DNA of 19,995 nt. Source: JBBDIP01 sp964602455. GTDB lineage: Bacteria > Bacillota > Sulfobacillia > Fermentithermobacillales > Fermentithermobacillaceae. A model generated the notes under the pieces. It saw nothing but the letters and a program-made list of their open reading frames with translations, made no database searches and was not told the DNA's origin. This document shows positions 7,156-14,077 of the stretch, in pieces; within the stretch, counting starts at the first letter, position 1, and each line of letters starts with the position of its first letter. A program made the translations under genes and the position numbers. The stretch lies in contig CAZRRG010000038.1 of the NCBI GenBank assembly GCA_964602455.1, positions 1 to 19,995 of the forward strand, given 5' to 3'.

Positions 7156-7938
7156 ATGCTCTTGTTCCCAGGAAGAGTCGCAGTAGCAGTATCGATGGCG
7201 ATCTTCGCGGTGGTCTTCTTCGCTCAGGTGTTTCGCGCCAGAGCGGGCAAGCTGCCCTTTATACGTAGGGTCCCAGGCTTGGACGCCATCGACGAGGCCA
7301 TCGGCCGGGCCACCGAGCTCGGAAGGCCTGTGCACCAGACTCCCGGCTTCGCGAGCGTGATGAACTCCGCTCAGAGCCCAATGATCATGGCGGGATTGTC
7401 GGTCATGCGGTACGTCTCACGCAAGACCGCCCAGTACTCCACGCCGTACGTGGTGTCCATCGGCGCCGCGGAGACGTACACCATCGCCGACGAAATCGTG
7501 CGTTCATCCTACTCTGAGATGGGGAAGATGGAGGAGTACAACCCCTCCATGGTCCGCTTCCTGTCTCCGGATTCCTTCGCGTTCGCCACGGCGACCGTCG
7601 GCATCATGAACAGGGAGAAAGTAGCGGCAAACATCATGATCGGTTACTTCACCGCTGAGAGCCTCATGCTCGCCGAGAGCGGGCACAGCGTCGGCGCTAT
7701 CCAGATCGCGGGGACCGCGGTTATGCCTCAGATCCCCTTCTTCGCGGTAGCGTGCGACTACTGCCTGATCGGTGAAGAGGTCTACGCTGTATCGAGCTAC
7801 CTGGATAGGGAGCCCACGATGATGGGGTCTCTGGCCGGGCAGGACATGGCCAAGGCCATAGCCGCCGCTCTGCTCCTGGCAGGCTCCATCGCATCGACGT
7901 TCGGATCCAACGCGCTCGCCACGATCCTGAACAAGTAA
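7156..7938 (+). CDS. Cassette 1 gene A1: DUF6754-like membrane-anchored protein of unknown function
   Basis: This 260-residue protein has one N-terminal membrane segment (about 8-26), a basic stretch (RARAGK...RR), a soluble domain, and a hydrophobic C-terminal segment (about 232-256). The basic residues after the first segment place the domain in the cytoplasm by the positive-inside rule. Motifs shared with A2 (11192) include PGL.A.[DE]EA[IV]GRATE.G.P (40-59), GYF.AE (163-168) and AC[DY]..[.]IGEE (199-208). I recognise the pattern as DUF6754 from memory. No enzymatic motif is evident. The ATG has a strong ribosome site (AAAGGAGG, 7 nt). It heads a four-gene unit with B1, 25 nt downstream. 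Function unknown; a structural or regulatory subunit of a membrane complex is my inference. Confidence 0.85.
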   Translation: MLLFPGRVAVAVSMAIFAVVFFAQVFRARAGKLPFIRRVPGLDAIDEAIGRATELGRPVHQTPGFASVMNSAQSPMIMAGLSVMRYVSRKTAQYSTPYVVSIGAAETYTIADEIVRSSYSEMGKMEEYNPSMVRFLSPDSFAFATATVGIMNREKVAANIMIGYFTAESLMLAESGHSVGAIQIAGTAVMPQIPFFAVACDYCLIGEEVYAVSSYLDREPTMMGSLAGQDMAKAIAAALLLAGSIASTFGSNALATILNK

Positions 7939-7963
7939 GAGACGAGAGGCAGGTGAGCTAGAC

Positions 7964-8584
7964 ATGAAACGTACGCTTCCAGTAACCATCGCTTTTCTTA
8001 CTGGCCTGTTTATGATATGTGACTTTACCTTCAAGTCCGACTTCATACAGAACACATCGAAGGAGCTGCAGAGCTGGTCGGTGGTTGTCGCCGCCTTCGC
8101 TCTCGGTCTCGGTGCGGTGTCGCTGCTTAGATTGCACGGACGCAACATAGTCAGGAAGACTCCTGGCTGGATCAACAGCGCTGTGCTGCTCATCGCCCTG
8201 TTGTTCATGTCGATCCAGGGCATCGTGTTCGGGACCAGTGATAAGTGGTACCTGTTCGCTTTCAACAACATGCTCAGCCCGCTTTCGGCGGCTGTTTACG
8301 CGTCCTTGGCTTTCTACATCGCATCGGCAGGCTACAGGGCATTCAGAGTCCGTAGCCTTGAAGCAGGTATCCTGCTTGGAGCAGGTCTTATAGTCCTCTT
8401 GGGGCGCGCCCCGCTGGGTGACGCCATCTCCGAGTACCTGCCCCAGGCGGCCAACTGGATTATCAATGTGCCGAACGTAGCGGGTCAGAGAGGTATCATC
8501 ATCTGCTCGGCCATCGGCGTCATGGCGTCTGGCCTCCGGGTGCTGGCCGGACTCGACCGCGGCTACCTCGGCGGCGGAAACTAA
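7964..8584 (+). CDS. Cassette 1 gene B1: polytopic membrane protein of unknown function
   Basis: This 206-residue integral membrane protein has about six hydrophobic segments (roughly 4-22, 38-57, 69-89, 103-123, 131-147 and 178-198). I do not recognise a named family. It is paralogous to B2 (11981): both begin MKRTLPV and share LGRAP.G near residue 145, W[IT].NV.N.AG.RGI near 165-180, and an end of the type GLR.L.G.[RD]R..LG. The start has AGGTGA 7 nt upstream, and the gene lies 13 nt before C1. It is probably a scaffold or channel-like subunit of the same complex as A1, C1 and D1, judging only by conserved order and topology. Confidence 0.8.
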   Translation: MKRTLPVTIAFLTGLFMICDFTFKSDFIQNTSKELQSWSVVVAAFALGLGAVSLLRLHGRNIVRKTPGWINSAVLLIALLFMSIQGIVFGTSDKWYLFAFNNMLSPLSAAVYASLAFYIASAGYRAFRVRSLEAGILLGAGLIVLLGRAPLGDAISEYLPQAANWIINVPNVAGQRGIIICSAIGVMASGLRVLAGLDRGYLGGGN

Positions 8585-8597
8585 GGGGGGAGACAGA

Positions 8598-9422
8598 GTG
8601 CTGGAGAAACTTCTGAACATCGATAGGCGCATCATCTACGTCCTGGTAGCGGTACTCGTCGCCCTACCGCTTTTGAGGCCCATAGGCCTGCCGTTCTCGG
8701 TGACCGCCGAGACGGAGAAGGCTTTCGCAGCCGTCGATCGCCTGAGCGCAGGCGACGTCGCTGTGTTCGGGTTTGACTACGAAGCGGGCGGGGCGGCCGA
8801 AGTGCACCCGCAGGCAGAGGTGTTCTTCGACCACCTCATGCAGAAGGGCGTCCGCGTGATCGCCTGCTCAATCAGCCAGCAGGGTCCTGTGTTCGCGAAC
8901 CAGGCTTGGGAGAAGTGGGCTCAGCAGGGTAAGGTCTACGGAACGGACTTTGTGAACCTGGGCTTCTTCGCCGGCGGCGAGCCCGCGCTGGCGTCCTTTG
9001 CCAAGGACATCCCGGGGTTTGTCGGCACCGACTACATGGGCCAGGCGACTGCCGGACAGCCCATCTTCGAGGGCATTTCGACAGCGGCTGACATCGACCT
9101 GTTTGTCGATATCGCCACCGGAAGCATCCTGCCCTATATCCAGTACTTCCAGGGGCCTTTCAAGAAGCCCCTTACCGGCGGAGCGATCGGTTCCCAGATC
9201 TCCCGCTACCAGTCGTACTCGGATACCAAGCAGATCGAGGGATATCTCGGCAGCCTTCGCGGCGCCGCTGAGTATGAGAAACTCCTCGGCGTGTCGGGCA
9301 AGGCGACCGCGTCCATGGACGCGCAGTCGGCCGCCCACCTTCTGATCGCGGTGCTTATCGTGGTCGGAAACGTGGCAGAGGTCATTATCAAGAAGCAAAA
9401 GGCAACGAAGGGGGCGAACTAG
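8598..9422 (+). CDS. Cassette 1 gene C1: membrane-anchored Rossmann-like domain protein of unknown function
   Basis: This 274-residue protein has membrane segments at about 12-30 and 247-263, with a domain of some 210 residues between. Positive charges at both ends (DRR near the start, KKQKATK at the end) place the ends in the cytoplasm and the domain outside. The domain alternates hydrophobic strands and helices: GDVAVFGFDYE, GVRVIACS, DFVNLGFFAGGE (about 116-127) and IDLFVDIATG. This suggests a sensor or solute-binding-like Rossmannoid fold. SMDAQS..HLLI just before the second membrane segment and GLRG/SLRG.AEYE.L are shared with C2. The start is GTG with GGGGGGAG upstream. Its stop nearly touches the D1 start, implying translational coupling. 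No family name recognised. Confidence 0.83.
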   Translation: MLEKLLNIDRRIIYVLVAVLVALPLLRPIGLPFSVTAETEKAFAAVDRLSAGDVAVFGFDYEAGGAAEVHPQAEVFFDHLMQKGVRVIACSISQQGPVFANQAWEKWAQQGKVYGTDFVNLGFFAGGEPALASFAKDIPGFVGTDYMGQATAGQPIFEGISTAADIDLFVDIATGSILPYIQYFQGPFKKPLTGGAIGSQISRYQSYSDTKQIEGYLGSLRGAAEYEKLLGVSGKATASMDAQSAAHLLIAVLIVVGNVAEVIIKKQKATKGAN

Positions 9423-9423
9423 A

Positions 9424-10023
9424 GTGGATACTATCGGTATTTGGATAGGAGCGTTCCTGACGCTCTGCTTCTTCAGCATCCTCCACAAGGAGAACCCCTT
9501 CTATCGCTTGGCGGAGCATGTGTACGTGGGATTGGCGGCGGGCCAGGCCATCGTCATGGGATGGCTCAACGTGAAGAACATGGCGGTCGCGCCTCTGACC
9601 AAGAGCGGCGATCTCATCCAACTCGTCCCATTGGCGCTGGGCATTCTCCTGTACGCCAGGTTCGCGCCGTCGAACTGGCGCTGGCTCAGCAGGATCCCGT
9701 CGGCGTTCCTGGTCGGCATCGGTACCGGCCTGGCCTTCACGAGGTTCGCGCAGTCTGACCTTATCGGCCAGATAAAGGGCGCTTTCGCGCCTCTGAACTC
9801 GGTGAACAACGTCCTGGTGCTGGTCGGCGCTCTGGGCACCATCTCCTACTTCTTCTTCACCAGGGAGCAGAAGGGCGTGCTCAAGGTCTCCAGCCAGATC
9901 GGACGCTGGACCATGATGATCGCCTTCGGTTCGGCGTTCTCCAACACCGTCATGGGCCGCCTGTCGCTGCTAATCGGAAGGCTGCAGTACCTTCTGGGCG
10001 ACTGGCTGCACGTTATGAAGTAG
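9424..10023 (+). CDS. Cassette 1 gene D1: polytopic membrane protein of unknown function
   Basis: This 199-residue protein has about six membrane segments (near 3-20, 30-50, 65-82, 92-110, 129-146 and 158-180). Conserved with D2 (13445) are KEN.FY...EH.YVG.AAG near 20-40, PLN.V.NV near 120 and MGR.SLLIGRL near 178-188. The polar KEN-FY-EH segment between the first two helices could be functional. The GTG start is 1 nt after the C1 stop, preceded by AAGGGGG. The final codons ATG AAG TAG resemble the 15-bp repeat that follows immediately, and TAG recurs in the same frame four more times downstream. Family unknown; last member of the first cassette. Confidence 0.8.
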   Translation: MDTIGIWIGAFLTLCFFSILHKENPFYRLAEHVYVGLAAGQAIVMGWLNVKNMAVAPLTKSGDLIQLVPLALGILLYARFAPSNWRWLSRIPSAFLVGIGTGLAFTRFAQSDLIGQIKGAFAPLNSVNNVLVLVGALGTISYFFFTREQKGVLKVSSQIGRWTMMIAFGSAFSNTVMGRLSLLIGRLQYLLGDWLHVMK

Positions 10024-10098
10024 GGCATCAAAAAGCAGAGCATCAGAAAGTAGAGCATCAGAAAGTAGAGCATCAGAGTGTAGAGCATCAGAATGTAG
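10024..10098. repeat. 15-bp tandem repeat (five units) directly after D1
   Basis: Units are GGCATCAAAAAGCAG, AGCATCAGAAAGTAG (twice), AGCATCAGAGTGTAG and AGCATCAGAATGTAG. The unit length is a multiple of three, so the array stays in the D1 frame and repeats Ser-Ile-Arg-x-stop. The D1 terminal codons look like a partial ancestral unit, so the array may have grown from the gene end. Confidence 0.9.
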
Positions 10099-10126
10099 GA
10101 GTGGCGGGTTTCGCCCGCCACTCCTA
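10096..10126. terminator. Hairpin, probable bidirectional terminator after cassette 1
   Basis: TAGGAGTGGCGGG pairs perfectly with CCCGCCACTCCTA (13 bp, 5-nt loop). It lies between convergent D1 and the minus-strand YkgJ-like gene. The following CCTTTGTT is only a weak U-tract on the plus strand, so termination is likely but not certain. It also forms the first hairpin of the 64-bp repeat. Confidence 0.5.
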
Positions 10127-10250
10127 ACCTTTGTTGTGGCTCCCGCCCGCAACTACCAAAATCCGTGGCGGGTCTTGCCCGCCACTCCTAACCCCGGTGG
10201 CGGTTCCTGCCCGCAACTAGCCAAAATCGTGGCGGGTCTCGCCGACATTC
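10101..10250. repeat. 64-bp direct tandem repeat with internal hairpins
   Basis: GTGGCGGG recurs at 10101, 10165 and 10229, exactly 64 bp apart. The first two units are nearly alike: a GTGGCGGG...CCCGCCAC hairpin, CTCCTAACC, then a second GC-rich arm ending CCCGCAACTA, then CCAAAAT. The third unit decays after about 22 bp. The remainder of the intergenic stretch, to 10302, shows no gene and no further clear element. This could be a dispersed intergenic repeat family of the genome. Confidence 0.8.
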
Positions 10251-10302
10251 CGCAGCGTAAGGCCACATTACGAAGCTTCAGGCCAGTTCAGGGAGCGTTT
10301 CT

Positions 10303-10908
10303 CTAGCGGAGGAGATCCCGCCACGCCGATCGCCGGTCTTCATCCAGGCGTCTGGACTGCGCCGCCACGTCCAGGCGGATCAGCGGATCCTTGAGCAGGG
10401 TCCGCCATGCTTCCAGCGCTCTCTCCTGGAACTCCGGCCGTATAGCGTGAGCACCGGGTTCGCGGACCAGTGGGCAGATGAGGGAGCCGGTAAGAGCGTC
10501 GAGCCGCATGCTCAGGTTCTCTCCGGACTCGTCGAGGTAGGGCATGAGGGGGAATGTCCTGCATTGTATCGGACGGCGGTCCCGGGGGCAGGTCTCCTGG
10601 CACATAACGAACTGGACCATGCCTTTCCATTCAGGAGGGAAGTCGTGCTTCTTGGCGAGTTGGTACTTCCATGTGAGCCATTGCTCGCGCCCGGTGAACA
10701 TGCACTCTTCGCCGGGGAGAAGGTACATACCGACGCCCGGCTCGTACTCCTGGCAGCAGAGTGAGCCGCAGAGCTCGCCGCAGTTGCCTTCGATGGCGGG
10801 CGTGTCCAACAGACGGTAGACCTGCTCAAAGTCCTCCTTCTGCAGTATGCCTTTCACCAGGTGCTTTCGCGCCATCCCCGCCAGCCTGCCAAGCCGCACT
10901 TGCTTCAC
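10303..10908 (-). CDS. YkgJ-like CxxxC cysteine-cluster protein
   Basis: This 201-residue soluble protein has nine cysteines arranged as in YkgJ/flagellin-N-methylase-like zinc- or iron-cluster proteins: C43-x3-C47-x3-C51-C52, C69, C103-x3-C107, C116 in RPIQCRTFPLMPYL, and C145. The family binds a metal or Fe-S cluster; its biochemical role is poorly known. The first possible start is GTG at 10906-10908. A second GTG three codons later (10897-10899) has a better-placed GGGAG, so the true protein may be 198 residues. It is the only minus-strand gene between the two A-B-C-D cassettes, convergent with D1 and divergent from A2. Whether it serves the cassettes or is a passenger cannot be told. Confidence 0.85.
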   Translation of the reverse strand: MKQVRLGRLAGMARKHLVKGILQKEDFEQVYRLLDTPAIEGNCGELCGSLCCQEYEPGVGMYLLPGEECMFTGREQWLTWKYQLAKKHDFPPEWKGMVQFVMCQETCPRDRRPIQCRTFPLMPYLDESGENLSMRLDALTGSLICPLVREPGAHAIRPEFQERALEAWRTLLKDPLIRLDVAAQSRRLDEDRRSAWRDLLR

Positions 10909-11006
10909 TCCCTGCTAATCCTCAGTTAACCTCACCCGGCGCCGGGACGCAAGGCCGTGGAAAAAAGACGGGCGAGGGCTCGCCATCGGCAGGACAATCA
11001 CACTAG

Positions 11007-11049
11007 TTGCAGAATCATGCATTTAATGCAAGGTTTTGCAGAGTGATAA
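11007..11049. promoter_or_regulatory. AT-rich palindromic operator-like site upstream of cassette 2
   Basis: An AT-rich island in the 283-nt gap before A2 holds a TTGCAGA direct repeat (11007-11013 and 11036-11042) flanking the palindrome TGCATTTAATGCA (11018-11030). TTTAAT inside it matches five of six bases of a -10 box, and GATAAC at 11044-11049 is another weak -10, but neither has a good -35. A regulator site for A2 or the divergent YkgJ-like gene is plausible. The remainder of 10909-11191 shows no gene I can support. Confidence 0.35.
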
Positions 11050-11191
11050 CATTCACAATCAACCACCTCCGTTGTCCATCGTCGCCGTCGGCACCTTGCG
11101 GTCTGGAGGTGATGCCTGGCGCAAACCTGACCTCACCGGTGATCCTTCACGCACGTCTGCCTTCAGATCTGACGAGGAGGTGCCAAACAGA

Positions 11192-11965
11192 TTGTTCATT
11201 GCGGGAAGAGTTGCAGGTCTGGTCACCGTCGTGGCGGCAATGGTGTTCATCCTGATGGGGCTGCGAATGGCGCGCAGTCGGGGATTCAGCATGAGGCCTA
11301 TTCCCGGCCTGCAGGCGGTTGAAGAAGCGGTGGGACGCGCCACCGAGATGGGCAAGCCCATATTCTACAGTCCCGGGTACGCCGACGTTGCCGGTACCAC
11401 CGCGCCCCCCACCCTTGCGGGACTGAACCTCTTGTCTCACGTGGGTCGCCTTGCTGCTAGGTACAACACGCGGCTCGTAACGACGATTGGTCACGCGAAT
11501 ACGTATGCGCTAGCGACAGAAATCATCCGCAACGCCTACATCGCGGAGGGCAAGGCTGATGATTACGACATCGGAAACGTCTACTTCACCTCAGAAGTCC
11601 AGTTCGCGTATACGGCGGCCAGCGTGGGCCTAATCCAGCGGGAGAAGCCGGCGACCGCCTTCCTGACGGGGTATTTCGCGGCAGAAGCTATTGTGCTGGC
11701 CGAAGCTGCCGCCACAATCAACTCCCTTTCTATATCGGGTACCACGAACTACTTCCAGATCCCGTTCTTCATGGCCGCTTGCGACTACACCATGATCGGT
11801 GAAGAGTTCCTGGCGGCCGGCGCCTTCATCTCCAACGACCCCGACCTAATGGGCACCATCGCCGGCCAGGACTACGTGAAGATATGCGCGATAGCGCTCC
11901 TCGTGTTTGGGGCGACCATGAAGACGGCCGGAAGCAACGCCATCCTGAACCTGCTGGCGAAATAG
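11192..11965 (+). CDS. Cassette 2 gene A2: DUF6754-like membrane-anchored protein, paralogue of A1
   Basis: This 257-residue paralogue of A1 has the same layout: N-terminal membrane segment, basic loop (RMARSRG), PGLQAVEEAVGRATEMGKP, GYFAAEA, ACDYTMIGEE, and a C-terminal hydrophobic segment ending SNAILNLLAK (A1 ends SNALATILNK). I chose the TTG start at 11192 because a full AGGAGGTG ribosome site ends 9 nt upstream and the resulting MFIAGRV aligns with MLLFPGRV of A1. A longer open frame reaches back to an ATG at 11036, but those residues are hydrophilic, have no ribosome site and are absent from A1. A GTG at 11180 is also possible. B2 follows after 15 nt. Function unknown. Confidence 0.84.
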   Translation: MFIAGRVAGLVTVVAAMVFILMGLRMARSRGFSMRPIPGLQAVEEAVGRATEMGKPIFYSPGYADVAGTTAPPTLAGLNLLSHVGRLAARYNTRLVTTIGHANTYALATEIIRNAYIAEGKADDYDIGNVYFTSEVQFAYTAASVGLIQREKPATAFLTGYFAAEAIVLAEAAATINSLSISGTTNYFQIPFFMAACDYTMIGEEFLAAGAFISNDPDLMGTIAGQDYVKICAIALLVFGATMKTAGSNAILNLLAK

Positions 11966-11980
11966 GAAGGAGGGAGCGAC

Positions 11981-12604
11981 ATGAAGAGAACTCTGCCGGT
12001 ATTGCTATCTGGAGTGGTTGGGCTCATTCTTCTAGCGACCTACTTCCTGGACATACCCGCGCTGAAGCAGCCTGCCACAGAGATCCAGGACTGGGGCCTT
12101 ATCATATCCGCCTTTGCGCTTGCCTTGGCGGCCGTTAACCTCCTCCGCATCCACGGCCAGCGGATCGCGAGGAAGGACCGCCAGAGCATCCACAGCGCCA
12201 TCTTGATCGCGGGACTCCTGACCATGGCTATATCCGGCATTGCCGGCGGTACCCAGTCAGGGGTTTTTCAGTTCCTATTCGACTCGACATTCACCCCGCT
12301 CGCGGCCGTGTTCTACGCGATGACGGCTTTCCACCTGGCCTCAGCTTCCTACCGCGCCTTTCGCGCAAAGAACCTGCAGGCCTTGGCGCTCCTCTTGTCA
12401 GGTGTCCTGCTCATGTTGGGCCGGGCGCCTATCGGAGAGGTCTTCTGGGACAAGTTCCCGGCTATCGCGGACTGGATCACTAACGTGGTCAACCTGGCTG
12501 GGTCCCGCGGCATCCTGATCTCCACCGCTGTCGGCACCGTAGGCGCAGGCCTCCGGATTCTCACCGGAATCGACCGCTCCCACCTGGGCAGCGGTATCGA
12601 GTAA
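11981..12604 (+). CDS. Cassette 2 gene B2: polytopic membrane protein, paralogue of B1
   Basis: This 207-residue protein has about six membrane segments at the positions seen in B1. It opens MKRTLPVLLSG and carries LGRAPIGEVF, then WITNVVNLAGSRGI and a GLRILTGIDRSHLG end, matching B1 in each case. The loops differ strongly, so the copies are old. The ATG has AAGGAGGG as ribosome site, and C2 starts 13 nt after its stop, the same spacing as B1-C1. No catalytic motif or known family is recognised. Confidence 0.8.
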   Translation: MKRTLPVLLSGVVGLILLATYFLDIPALKQPATEIQDWGLIISAFALALAAVNLLRIHGQRIARKDRQSIHSAILIAGLLTMAISGIAGGTQSGVFQFLFDSTFTPLAAVFYAMTAFHLASASYRAFRAKNLQALALLLSGVLLMLGRAPIGEVFWDKFPAIADWITNVVNLAGSRGILISTAVGTVGAGLRILTGIDRSHLGSGIE

Positions 12605-12617
12605 AGGGGGGAAGAAG

Positions 12618-13448
12618 ATGAACATCCTTGAAAAACTGGGCAACATCGACTCGAGGGTGATCTATGCCCTCCTCATCATCGTCCTCCTGTTCCCCCTGCG
12701 GAGCCCGATAGGGCTGCCCATCAGCATCAGCAAACACACCGAGAGGTCGTTTGGGGTTCTGGATACGCTCCAGGCAGGCGACATCATCCTCATGGACATC
12801 GGTTACTCGGTATCAGGGGCGGCGGACGTCGAACCGCAGGCAGTGGCAATCTTGAAGCACCTATTCGACAAGGGAGTCCGCATAGTATTCGTGGGCGTGC
12901 AGACTGAGAGTCCCATGATCATAGAGCGGCTCGTGAAGTCCTACGAGGCGGCGGGCAAGCAGTACGGGGCGGACTTTGTGAACCTGGGTTACCTGGCCGG
13001 AGGGGAGAACGCCATCGCCGCTTACTGCCAGGACCTGAAGAAGTCCTATCCGGTGGACTTCCGCGGGAACTCCACGTCGAGCCTACCGCTTCTCCAGAAC
13101 GTGAACGGCGCCGCGGACGTGAAGATGTTCGTGTTCTTCACGACCCAGAACTCGGATATGTACGTCCGCCAGGTGACGCAGTACAAGATCCCCCTGGTGG
13201 GAGGCCTGATCAACACGATCTCGCCCCAGGCTGAGCCCTATGTGAACGCAGGCCAGCTGGCGGGCATCCTGGTCGGACTCAGGGGCGGAGCCGAGTACGA
13301 GATGCTAATGAAGTCTCCGGGCCAAGGTGTCGCCAGCATGGACGCCCAGAGCATGGGGCACCTCCTGATCATCCTGTTCATCCTCTTTGCCAACATCTCG
13401 TACCTGGCGACCAAGAACCAGTCCGCCAAGAAGGGGGGAGCGAAATGA
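12618..13448 (+). CDS. Cassette 2 gene C2: membrane-anchored Rossmann-like domain protein, paralogue of C1
   Basis: This 276-residue protein has membrane segments near 15-32 and 248-265 enclosing a domain predicted outside the cytoplasm. It shares with C1 the start LEKL.NID.R.IY, RPIG/SPIGLP, PQA near 65, KGVRI, YGADFVNLGYLAGGE, GLRGGAEYE.L and SMDAQSMGHLLI. C2 differs in the middle (residues about 140-200), where C1 has IATGSILPYIQYF and C2 has FFTTQNSDMYVRQV. This may be where ligand or partner specificity differs. GGGGGAAG precedes the ATG, and the stop overlaps the D2 start by 4 nt (ATGA). Family not recognised. Confidence 0.83.
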   Translation: MNILEKLGNIDSRVIYALLIIVLLFPLRSPIGLPISISKHTERSFGVLDTLQAGDIILMDIGYSVSGAADVEPQAVAILKHLFDKGVRIVFVGVQTESPMIIERLVKSYEAAGKQYGADFVNLGYLAGGENAIAAYCQDLKKSYPVDFRGNSTSSLPLLQNVNGAADVKMFVFFTTQNSDMYVRQVTQYKIPLVGGLINTISPQAEPYVNAGQLAGILVGLRGGAEYEMLMKSPGQGVASMDAQSMGHLLIILFILFANISYLATKNQSAKKGGAK

Positions 13449-14050
13449 GCACGGATCCGGTCATCTGGGTGTCATCCATACTGACAGTCATCGGCTTCTC
13501 CTACCTCTTCAAGGAAAACGAGTTCTACAAGGCGGTTGAGCACCTCTACGTGGGTGTTGCCGCGGGCTACACCGTGGTCATGGGCTACACCAACGTGGTG
13601 AACAAGGTATGGAAGCCCCTTACGGAGAAGGGCCAATTGACGGTCCTCATCCCCGCGCTCCTCGGGTTCCTCCTGTTTATGCCCTATATCAACAAGACCC
13701 ATGGATGGCTCCGGAGGCTGCCTGTGGCCGTCATCGTAGCCATCGGCGGAGCCCTTGCGCTTAGAGCCGCGGTCGTCGAGCAGTTCGTGAACCAGATACG
13801 CTCTACGATCATCCCGCTGAACACGGTTGACAACGTCATCATCGTGTTCGGCGTCATCACAACCCTCTGCTACTTCATCTTCACCATGAAACCGAACCCG
13901 GTAATGAAGGCCGGTGTTGAAGGCGGCAAGTGGGTCATAATGGTGACTTTAGGGGCGGCTTTTGGCTCCGGGATCATGGGACGTATCTCACTGCTCATAG
14001 GTAGGCTGTTCCTTGTGTTCCGGGACTGGATCCCGTTCATCCCATCGTAG
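13445..14050 (+). CDS. Cassette 2 gene D2: polytopic membrane protein, paralogue of D1
   Basis: This 201-residue protein has about six membrane segments. It shares KENEFYKAVEHLYVGVAAG with the KENPFY...EHVYVGLAAG of D1, plus PLNTVDNV and MGRISLLIGRL near the end. It overlaps C2 by ATGA, so translation is coupled, as it nearly is in C1-D1. A creatininase-like gene follows after 27 nt with its own strong ribosome site, so cassette 2 is probably co-transcribed with it. Function unknown. Confidence 0.8.
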   Translation: MSTDPVIWVSSILTVIGFSYLFKENEFYKAVEHLYVGVAAGYTVVMGYTNVVNKVWKPLTEKGQLTVLIPALLGFLLFMPYINKTHGWLRRLPVAVIVAIGGALALRAAVVEQFVNQIRSTIIPLNTVDNVIIVFGVITTLCYFIFTMKPNPVMKAGVEGGKWVIMVTLGAAFGSGIMGRISLLIGRLFLVFRDWIPFIPS

Positions 14051-14077
14051 CAATAAACAGGTAAGGAGGACTGCCAT

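Noticed and set aside
7078..7335. Minus-strand small gene overlapping the start of A1
   Set aside because: It is antisense to a well-supported gene, and no family similarity or ribosome site was seen.
9846..10121. Minus-strand open frame with Leu-Met-Leu-Tyr-Phe repeats
   Set aside because: It is the reverse reading of D1 and the 15-bp array. Its hydrophobic repeats follow from the tandem DNA repeat, and no ribosome site is seen.
10101..10250. CRISPR array
   Set aside because: The 64-bp periodicity comes from complete repeat of the whole unit with no unique spacers, and no cas genes are nearby.
11036..11191. Upstream extension of the A2 frame from an ATG at 11036
   Set aside because: No ribosome site is present, the residues are hydrophilic and proline-rich, and A1 has no counterpart. 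TTG at 11192 has AGGAGGTG and aligns with the A1 start.
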